From Deinococcus fonticola (GTDB lineage: Bacteria > Deinococcota > Deinococci > Deinococcales > Deinococcaceae), in contig NZ_SMMH01000018.1 in assembly GCF_004634215.1 (NCBI RefSeq), positions 11,356 to 75,355 of the forward strand: DNA of 64,000 bases, read 5' to 3'. The notes beneath the pieces are model-generated. The model had not been told where the DNA came from, made no database searches, and was given only the letters and a program-made list of their open reading frames with translations. The translations under genes and the position numbers were made by a program. This document shows, in pieces, positions 58,782 to 64,000 of the stretch (position 1 is its first letter; each line of letters starts with the position of its first letter).

Positions 58782-59603
58782 ATGACTGCTCCGCTTGCTG
58801 AGGAACGCCTGACCCGCATCCTTGACCTTTTGAATCAGCACGGCACGCTGCGCACCACCGCCCTCACGGAACTGGTGGGCGTGAGTGGGGCGACCATGCG
58901 GCGCGACCTCGACACGCTTGCTCAGCGCGGACTGATTCGCAAGCTGCACGGCGGCGCGGCGCTGTCGCCAGGTCAACAGGCCAACCAGGATCAGCAGTAC
59001 CGCGACCGGCAGAACATCAACCAGGCGGGCAAAGAAGGACTGGCGCAGGCGGCGTTGACCCTCGTTCAGCCGGGGCAGACCGTTTATCTGGATGCGGGAA
59101 CCACCGCCCTGGCAGTGGCGCGGGCTTTGAAGGCCCAGCGTCCCTTGACGCGGACGCTGCGAGTCGTGACCCACGGTATCGATGTGGCCTATGAACTGAA
59201 CGGCGAATGCCCGCTCTACGTGGTGGGCGGCGAGGTGTACGGCAGCACGTACAGCCTGACCGGGCCGGACGCCCTGCAAACGGTGGCCCGGTACAACTAC
59301 GACCTCTTTTTCGTGGGGTGTACCAGCATCGATCCGGCCGGCGGCGTCACCAACAGCAACGGGGTGGAGGCGCAGCAGAAGGCGGCCATCATGCGGCGGG
59401 CCCGCCAGAGCGTGCTCATCGCCGACGCCAGCAAGTGGGGCCACGCCGGGTTCGCCACCTTCGCGCCGTTGAATGAGCTGCACGCCTGGGTGACCGATGA
59501 AGCGCCCGACGCGGCCCGCACAGCCTTCGAAGCGCAGGGAGTCACGGTGATCGAGTCTGCGGGACAGAAATTGCGTACTCCTGACACTAAAAGGGTAAGG
59601 TAA
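58782..59603 (+). CDS. DeoR-family regulator (FruR-like)
   Basis: 273 residues from ATG 58782; TAAACT lies eight bases upstream. HTH at residues about 7-60: [47 protein letters not shown], which is the classical DeoR signature. The C-terminal sugar-phosphate domain has [28 protein letters not shown] and [17 protein letters not shown]. It is divergent from the fructose operon and most likely represses it until fructose 1-phosphate builds up. Confidence 0.93.
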   Translation: MTAPLAEERLTRILDLLNQHGTLRTTALTELVGVSGATMRRDLDTLAQRGLIRKLHGGAALSPGQQANQDQQYRDRQNINQAGKEGLAQAALTLVQPGQTVYLDAGTTALAVARALKAQRPLTRTLRVVTHGIDVAYELNGECPLYVVGGEVYGSTYSLTGPDALQTVARYNYDLFFVGCTSIDPAGGVTNSNGVEAQQKAAIMRRARQSVLIADASKWGHAGFATFAPLNELHAWVTDEAPDAARTAFEAQGVTVIESAGQKLRTPDTKRVR

Positions 59604-59633
59604 ATGGACGAAGCAGGGTCAACCTTCACTGCT

Positions 59634-59761
59634 TAGAGCATTCGACAAAAGAACGGAGTGCTTTTTGTTCGAGCGGTGCGAGTGAATTTAGATGAGCAGG
59701 ATAGAGAATGGAGTTATGCGGAGTGATGTTCTACGCAGAACGGAATTCGGAGAACTGCTTA
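59634..59761. repeat. dispersed repeat element, family A, copy 4
   Basis: 128 bp from TAGAGCATTCGACAAAAGAACG to GGAGAACTGCTTA. It shares GTGCTTTTTGTTCGAGCGGTGCG, GTGAATTTAGATGAGCAGGAT and CGGAATTCGGAGA. It sits between the regulator and the transporter gene; its right end is 17 bases before the transporter ATG. Confidence 0.85.
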
Positions 59762-59778
59762 ACGCTTAAAGAGGCCAT

Positions 59779-61392
59779 ATGCTGAATATTCTTGTCGAGA
59801 ACCCTACCCTGACGGTCTTCGTGGTTCTGCTGCTCGGATTCCTGATTGGCAGCGTCCGCATTTTCGGGTTCAGTCTGGGGGCCGCCGGCGTGCTGTTTGC
59901 CGGCCTGCTTATCAGCGCCCTGAACGCGGACATCAAACTCGACCCCATCGTGTACGAACTGTGGCTTGCCCTGTTCGTGTACACCATTGCTCTGGCCAGC
60001 GGCCACCACTTCGTGCAGTCCCTGAACCGCGAGGGTCTGCGCCGCAACGCCCTGGTGCTCGGCATGCTGGTGGCTGCCGCCGTATTGACGCTGGGAATGG
60101 GCCGCCTGCTGGGCCTCGCGCCGGGTCAGACGGCCGGGCTGTACGCCGGTTCCCTCACGAACACGCCCGCCCTGGCCGGGGTCATCCAGGCCATCGGCTC
60201 CCGCGAGGGGGTCGGCGATCCGGTCGTCACCTACTCCATCGCCTACCCCATGGGCGTCATCGGCGTGATGCTCGCCATTTTCTTCCTGGAGAAAGCCTTC
60301 AGGGTGAATTACGGCCAGGAAGCCCGCGACCTGCACCTGGCTAGCGAAGAACTGGTCAGCCAGTCCATCCTGGTTCGCGAAAACCAGTCCGGCAGCCTGC
60401 TCGACCTGGTGAAGAAAAACCGCTGGCCCATCCTGTTCGGCCGCATCTCGCACGAGGGGAAAATGGAACTCGCGGAACCAGGCGACGTGCTCCAGGCCGG
60501 TGACATCATCTCCGTGATCGGCACACCCGCCGACGTGAGGCAGGTCACTGCGGCACTCGGTACGCCGCACGCCGAATCCCTGGCCGCTGACCGCAGCCAA
60601 CTGGATTTCCGGCGCATCTTCGTGTCGAACCCACAGGTGGCAGGCCGGAGCCTAAAGGAACTGCACTTCCACAACCGTTTCGGCGCCACCCTCACGCGCG
60701 TGCGGCGCGGTGACCGGGACATCGTGCCGAACGGCGACACCATTCTGGAACTGGGTGACCGCGTGCGCGTCGTCACGCCCGTCGAGCGCGTTCAGGAGGT
60801 CACCCGCTTCTTCGGAGACTCCTACAAACACCTCTCGGAGATCAACCTGCTGACCTTCAGCCTGGGCCTCACGGTGGGGCTGCTGCTGGGGGCCTTCCCC
60901 ATTCCGCTGCCGGGCGGCACCACTTTCCAGCTGGGCGTGGCCGGAGGTTCGCTGCTGGTCGGGCTGCTGCTGGGCGCCCTGGGCCGCACCGGACGGTTAC
61001 TGTGGACCATTCCCTACAGCGCCAACCTGACCCTGCGGCAATTTGGCCTGGCCCTGTTCCTGGCGGGCGTGGGCCTGCGCAGCGGCAGCAAGTTCGCCGC
61101 GCAGATCGGCAGCCTCCAGGGCCTGCTGATGTTCCTGGGCGGCGTGATCCTCACCGGCCTGACCGCTGCCCTGACCCTGTGGATCGGGCACCGGCTGCTG
61201 AAAATCCCCTTCAGCATCGCCACGGGCGTCCTGTCCGGCCTGCAAACCCACCCCGCCGTCCTCGGGTACGCTGGCGAACGCACGGGCAACGAAGCGCCCG
61301 AAATAGGCTATGCCAGCGTGTACCCCGTCGCCATGATCGCCAAGATCATCCTCGCGCAGGTCATCCTGACCCTCGCCAGCCGGGGCATGTAG
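59779..61392 (+). CDS. aspartate-alanine antiporter (AspT/YidE/YbjL)-family transporter
   Basis: 537 residues. Two halves of about five hydrophobic helices: LVENPTLTVFVVLLLGFLIG and YAGSLTNTPALAGVIQA in the first, ALFLAGVGLRSGSKF and TGVLSGLQTHPAVLGYA in the second. Between them are two TrkA-C (RCK_C)-like domains (about residues 200-275 and 280-350, with GDIISVIGTPADV and LGDRVRVVTPVERV). Members exchange dicarboxylate or amino acids. The substrate here is not known. The ATG follows AAAGAGGCC. Confidence 0.92.
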   Translation: MLNILVENPTLTVFVVLLLGFLIGSVRIFGFSLGAAGVLFAGLLISALNADIKLDPIVYELWLALFVYTIALASGHHFVQSLNREGLRRNALVLGMLVAAAVLTLGMGRLLGLAPGQTAGLYAGSLTNTPALAGVIQAIGSREGVGDPVVTYSIAYPMGVIGVMLAIFFLEKAFRVNYGQEARDLHLASEELVSQSILVRENQSGSLLDLVKKNRWPILFGRISHEGKMELAEPGDVLQAGDIISVIGTPADVRQVTAALGTPHAESLAADRSQLDFRRIFVSNPQVAGRSLKELHFHNRFGATLTRVRRGDRDIVPNGDTILELGDRVRVVTPVERVQEVTRFFGDSYKHLSEINLLTFSLGLTVGLLLGAFPIPLPGGTTFQLGVAGGSLLVGLLLGALGRTGRLLWTIPYSANLTLRQFGLALFLAGVGLRSGSKFAAQIGSLQGLLMFLGGVILTGLTAALTLWIGHRLLKIPFSIATGVLSGLQTHPAVLGYAGERTGNEAPEIGYASVYPVAMIAKIILAQVILTLASRGM

Positions 61393-61510
61393 GCGGGTCG
61401 CAGTAAAAGCGGGAAGACATTGGGGCGGAGGACAGGACGGTTCTCTGCCCCGCTTTTTCCACGGTTCCCGTTTTATGTTCGCTGGCCCGCCGACCGCGTA
61501 CTATCTGTGA

Positions 61511-62503
61511 ATGACGTTTCCCACCGCCGACGAACGCATTCCCGTCCTGGTCATCGGGGGGTTCCTGGGGGCCGGGAAAACGACGCTGGTAAACCACCTG
61601 ATTCGCAGCCTGCCGCATCGGCTGGGCATCATCGTGAACGAGTTCGGGCAGACGGGCGTGGACGGCACCCTGATCGAGCGCCTGACTGATTCTGATGGGT
61701 ATGGGGATATTCAGGAACTCACGGCGGGGTGCCTGTGCTGCTCGGGCCGGGACGACCTGATTCGGGCCCTGGTCAGTATCGCCATGCGTGAGCAGAAACC
61801 CGACGCGGTGATCGTGGAACTCAGCGGCCTGGCCGACCCGACCCCGGTACTCACCACACTGTTAGACCGTTCTGTGCGGGCGGCCTTCAAGGTCACGTCG
61901 CTGGTGGCGGTGGTGGACGCCCGTCACATCCTGCAAACCCTGCGCGAACACCCCGAAGCGGCACGGCAACTGGCTTACGCCAACGTGGTGGTCATCAACA
62001 AAACCGACCTGGCCGACCCGGTGCTGCTGGCGCATGCAGAAGAGGTTCTGCGCGGCGTGAACCCCCTGGGCCGCGTCGTGCGTGTCGAGCAGGGGCAGGT
62101 GGACGCCGACAGCCTGCTGTCCCGTGACGACTTCGACCCGCGCCACTTCGAGTCGGGTGAGTCCGTGCAAGCCGAACCTGTGCAGCACACGCCCGGTCTC
62201 AAAACCTTCACCCTGCACGCCGACCGGCCCCTCGACCCTTACCTGTGGCAGCGCTTCATGACCGAGTACATCCTCGCGCGCCCCAGCGAGGTTCTGCGTG
62301 TGAAGGGCTTCCTCGACCTGCACGGTTATCCGCAGCGCATCCTGTTTCAGGCGGTGCGCGACCTGTTCACCGCCGACGCCTGGGATGGCGGGGACGGCAC
62401 CTCCGAACTGGTGTTCATCGGCAAGGGGCTGGACAAAGCGGAGTACGAAAACGCGTTCCAGGCCTGCCTGATTCCTGATCCGGCAGACCTCATTCCAGAC
62501 TGA
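61511..62503 (+). CDS. CobW/COG0523-family GTPase (metal chaperone type)
   Basis: 330 residues. P-loop GGFLGAGKTT at residue 16, the metal-binding CxCC in GCLCC (C74, C76, C77), VIVELSGLADPTPV, and the base-specific NKTDLADP. The C-terminal CobW domain begins at about 190 (LKTFTLHADRPLD, KGFLDLHGYPQRILFQAV). The group moves zinc or cobalt to client proteins, using GTP. TACTAT lies six bases before the ATG (leaderless). Which metal is served is not shown. Confidence 0.92.
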   Translation: MTFPTADERIPVLVIGGFLGAGKTTLVNHLIRSLPHRLGIIVNEFGQTGVDGTLIERLTDSDGYGDIQELTAGCLCCSGRDDLIRALVSIAMREQKPDAVIVELSGLADPTPVLTTLLDRSVRAAFKVTSLVAVVDARHILQTLREHPEAARQLAYANVVVINKTDLADPVLLAHAEEVLRGVNPLGRVVRVEQGQVDADSLLSRDDFDPRHFESGESVQAEPVQHTPGLKTFTLHADRPLDPYLWQRFMTEYILARPSEVLRVKGFLDLHGYPQRILFQAVRDLFTADAWDGGDGTSELVFIGKGLDKAEYENAFQACLIPDPADLIPD

Positions 62504-62541
62504 CCGCGCGTTTCGCCCCACATAGCGTTTATCCTGAACGC

Positions 62542-63018
62542 ATGAGCCGCCCGCCCGTTCAGTTCGAGTTGCCCGAGAATGTCCACGAGCTCAGCCCAGA
62601 GGCCATCGCGGACTTCATGAACGGCCCGGAAGGAAAGGGTCTGCCCGGCACGCTCGGCGAACACCTGGGCATTCGCCTGACCAGCGTCACCAGGGACCGC
62701 GTGGTGGCCGTCATGCCTGTGGCCGGGAACCGGCAACCTGCCGGGCGTCTACACGGCGGCGCCAACCTGGCCCTGGCCGAGGAACTGGCGAGCCTGGGTT
62801 CTTTCATGAACATCAACTCGACCCGTCAGGGCGCCGTGGGCGTGGATGTCAGCGCCACCCACGTGCGCGGCGTCAGCGAAGGCTACGTGACCGGCGAAGC
62901 CAACATCGTTCACCGGGGCCGCAGCCTTCACGTCTGGAACATCGAAATCAGGGACGAGCAAGGCCGCGTGACCAGTGTCGCCCGCTGTACCTGCAACGTC
63001 ATCAACCTCGGCGCCTGA
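62542..63018 (+). CDS. PaaI-type hotdog thioesterase
   Basis: 158 residues. One hotdog domain: LGIRLTSVTRDRVVAVMPV, the central PAGRLHGGANLALAEELASLG, VDVSATHVRGVSEGYVTGEA and RSLHVWNIEIRDEQGRVTS. The HGG(x)nLAEE motif fits phenylacetyl-CoA or 1,4-dihydroxy-2-naphthoyl-CoA-type thioesterases. The substrate acyl-CoA is unknown. TATCCT lies six bases before the ATG (leaderless). Confidence 0.9.
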   Translation: MSRPPVQFELPENVHELSPEAIADFMNGPEGKGLPGTLGEHLGIRLTSVTRDRVVAVMPVAGNRQPAGRLHGGANLALAEELASLGSFMNINSTRQGAVGVDVSATHVRGVSEGYVTGEANIVHRGRSLHVWNIEIRDEQGRVTSVARCTCNVINLGA

Positions 63019-63049
63019 AAAGAGTAAGGCGCAGGGGGCACTGCACCTC

Positions 63050-63724
63050 TTAAAGCGTCTCGCTTCCGGTCTGGCCCTGTACCCAGTGTTCCCCGTCTTC
63101 GTCGGCCTCGTGCTTCCAGACAGGGACATGAACTTTCAGATGCTCGATCAGAAAATCACACGCTTCCAGCGCTGCCCGGCGGTGGGGACTCGCCACGCCG
63201 ATCAGAATACTGGCCTCACCGGGCAACACGCGCCCCAGGCGGTGCTCGATGAACACGCGCAACTCGCCGTACTCCGCTCTGGCGGCAGCGGCGGCCTCGT
63301 CCATGACCTTGCGGCCCATCGGAATGAAGCCCTCGTACTCGATCCAGTTCACGTGCTTGCCCTGGTTGGGGCTGCGTACCGTCCCGACGAAGTAGGCCTG
63401 AGCGCCGCATTCTGGACGCACCAGAAAAGCGTCGGCCCGCTCCAGACTCAGGGGCTGTGCCGTAACGTCCGTGTGCGTGGCTTCCTGCGTTCCTCCGGCC
63501 ACGGGGGGCAGAAAAGCCACCTCGTCTCCGCCGGCCAGTTCCTGCTCGGGTGAAGCGTAGGCTTCATTCACCGCCACCATGCACCCCTTCAGCGAGACGC
63601 CGTGCCGGTCTTCTGCCAGCCTGGCCACTTCGCGCACAGTGGCCCCAGCAGGAACCTCCAGAAGCTCCTGATCCAGCCCCGTTTCCTGCTTCAGGCGGGC
63701 GAAAAACAGCAATCGAACCTGCAT
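63050..63724 (-). CDS. MoaD-MoaE fusion (molybdopterin synthase, MoaX-like)
   Basis: 224 residues. Residues 1-78 are MoaD, ending in the thiocarboxylate-forming Gly-Gly (G77-G78 in PPVAGG); residues about 85-224 are MoaE with VGTVRSPNQGKHVNWIEYEG, HRLGRVLPGEASILIGVASPHR and VPVWKHE. Together they insert sulfur into precursor Z to form molybdopterin. In known fusions (MoaX of mycobacteria) the chain is cut after Gly-Gly so MoaD can act, and the same would be needed here. This supplies the cofactor for MsrP at 13 kb. Confidence 0.94.
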   Translation of the reverse strand: MQVRLLFFARLKQETGLDQELLEVPAGATVREVARLAEDRHGVSLKGCMVAVNEAYASPEQELAGGDEVAFLPPVAGGTQEATHTDVTAQPLSLERADAFLVRPECGAQAYFVGTVRSPNQGKHVNWIEYEGFIPMGRKVMDEAAAAARAEYGELRVFIEHRLGRVLPGEASILIGVASPHRRAALEACDFLIEHLKVHVPVWKHEADEDGEHWVQGQTGSETL

Positions 63725-63761
63725 AGCCGGAGCGTACCACGCAGGCCCTCTTCACAGGGAG

Positions 63762-63790
63762 TTGACAGATCTCAAAGCAGGGCATATAGT
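63762..63790 (+). promoter_or_regulatory. promoter of the 23S rRNA gene
   Basis: TTGACA (63762-63767), 17-base spacer, TATAGT (63785-63790): near-consensus, followed by a leader of about 100 bases. No 16S or tRNA gene precedes it. Confidence 0.9.
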
Positions 63791-63900
63791 TTCTGAGCCT
63801 CGAACGAGGCGAGACGCATGACAACCGAGAAGCGAGAGAGCAAGAAGAGCGAACCACACGGCGATTCAGCAACGTTGTTGCCGTGATGAAATCGAAAGAA

Positions 63901-64000
63901 GGTCAAGATACTAAGGATCCACGGTGGATGCCCTGGCACTGGAACCGACGAAGGACGCGATTACCTGCGAAAAGCCCTGACGAGCTGGAGATACGCATTG
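63901..64000 (+). rRNA. 23S rRNA (5' end; continues beyond the window)
   Basis: GGTCAAGATACTAAGGATCC, ACGGTGGATGCCC, GACGAAGGACGCG, CCTGCGAAAAGCC and GAGCTGGAGATACGC are the conserved first 100 bases of bacterial 23S rRNA. Confidence 0.97.

Overview
The window is GC-rich chromosomal DNA that reads like a Deinococcus genome. The pointers are: many genes start 5-7 bases after a TANNNT box with no Shine-Dalgarno sequence (the leaderless style known from Deinococcus), a 23S rRNA gene with its own promoter and no 16S gene in front, an MsrPQ pair, a metallocarboxypeptidase of the Thermus aquaticus type, tandem Nudix domains, and type IV pilin and PilT genes. The species cannot be named from the sequence alone. 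Most of the window is housekeeping sequence, interrupted by short mobile-looking repeats and a few gene scars.

Layout. 1-3.1 kb: end of surE, then a phosphate-control operon (PhoB-like regulator, a PhoR-like kinase without membrane segments, PhoU) behind a Pho-box-like direct repeat. 3.5-10.5 kb: YdgA/DUF945 protein, FAD oxidoreductase, TetR regulator, SRPBCC protein, a 69-residue polar protein, an AAC(2')-I-like acetyltransferase, argB and a second acetyltransferase. 10.6-19 kb: dus, DinB-like protein, msrQ/msrP, FmdE-like zinc-ribbon protein, folE, purA, a flavin reductase coupled to an APH-type kinase, then two gene remnants abutting head to head (alpha/beta hydrolase and AEC transporter). 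19.4-24 kb: EamA exporter, an ABC ATPase-permease fusion, then an AT-richer block with an O-antigen-ligase-like protein and two type IV pilins. 24.2-29.9 kb: DUF512 radical SAM protein and the riboflavin genes ribD-ribE-ribBA-ribH behind an FMN riboswitch. 30-43.6 kb: class V aminotransferase, isochorismatase-type hydrolase, tandem Nudix protein, a sirtuin lacking its zinc cysteines, a large single-chain restriction-modification enzyme, an S9 peptidase remnant cut by a repeat, M32 carboxypeptidase, DedA, HAD phosphatase, and hflX with a coupled small gene. 44-53 kb: fumC, TetR/VOC divergent pair, DUF2233 lipoprotein, a large DUF937/Ig-like membrane protein, tRNA-Trp, and nif3-tmk-pilT. 53-59.6 kb: a complete fructose PTS operon (EIIA-HPr-EI fusion, FruK, FruA) divergent from its DeoR-type regulator. 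59.7-64 kb: AspT/YidE-type transporter, CobW-family GTPase, hotdog thioesterase, a MoaD-MoaE fusion and the first 100 bases of 23S rRNA.

Shared themes: molybdenum enzymes (MsrP, FmdE-like protein, MoaD-MoaE), riboflavin made under FMN feedback, type IV pili (two pilins, a possible pilin glycan ligase, PilT) and phosphate sensing. The most notable non-gene signal is a dispersed element of about 130 bp with TAGAGCA/TGCTCTA ends (five copies, one supplying a stop codon and one ending a peptidase remnant). A second family of inverted-repeat elements (two copies) has arms that differ in sequence but still pair, and a complex palindromic cluster lies at 41.23-41.42 kb.
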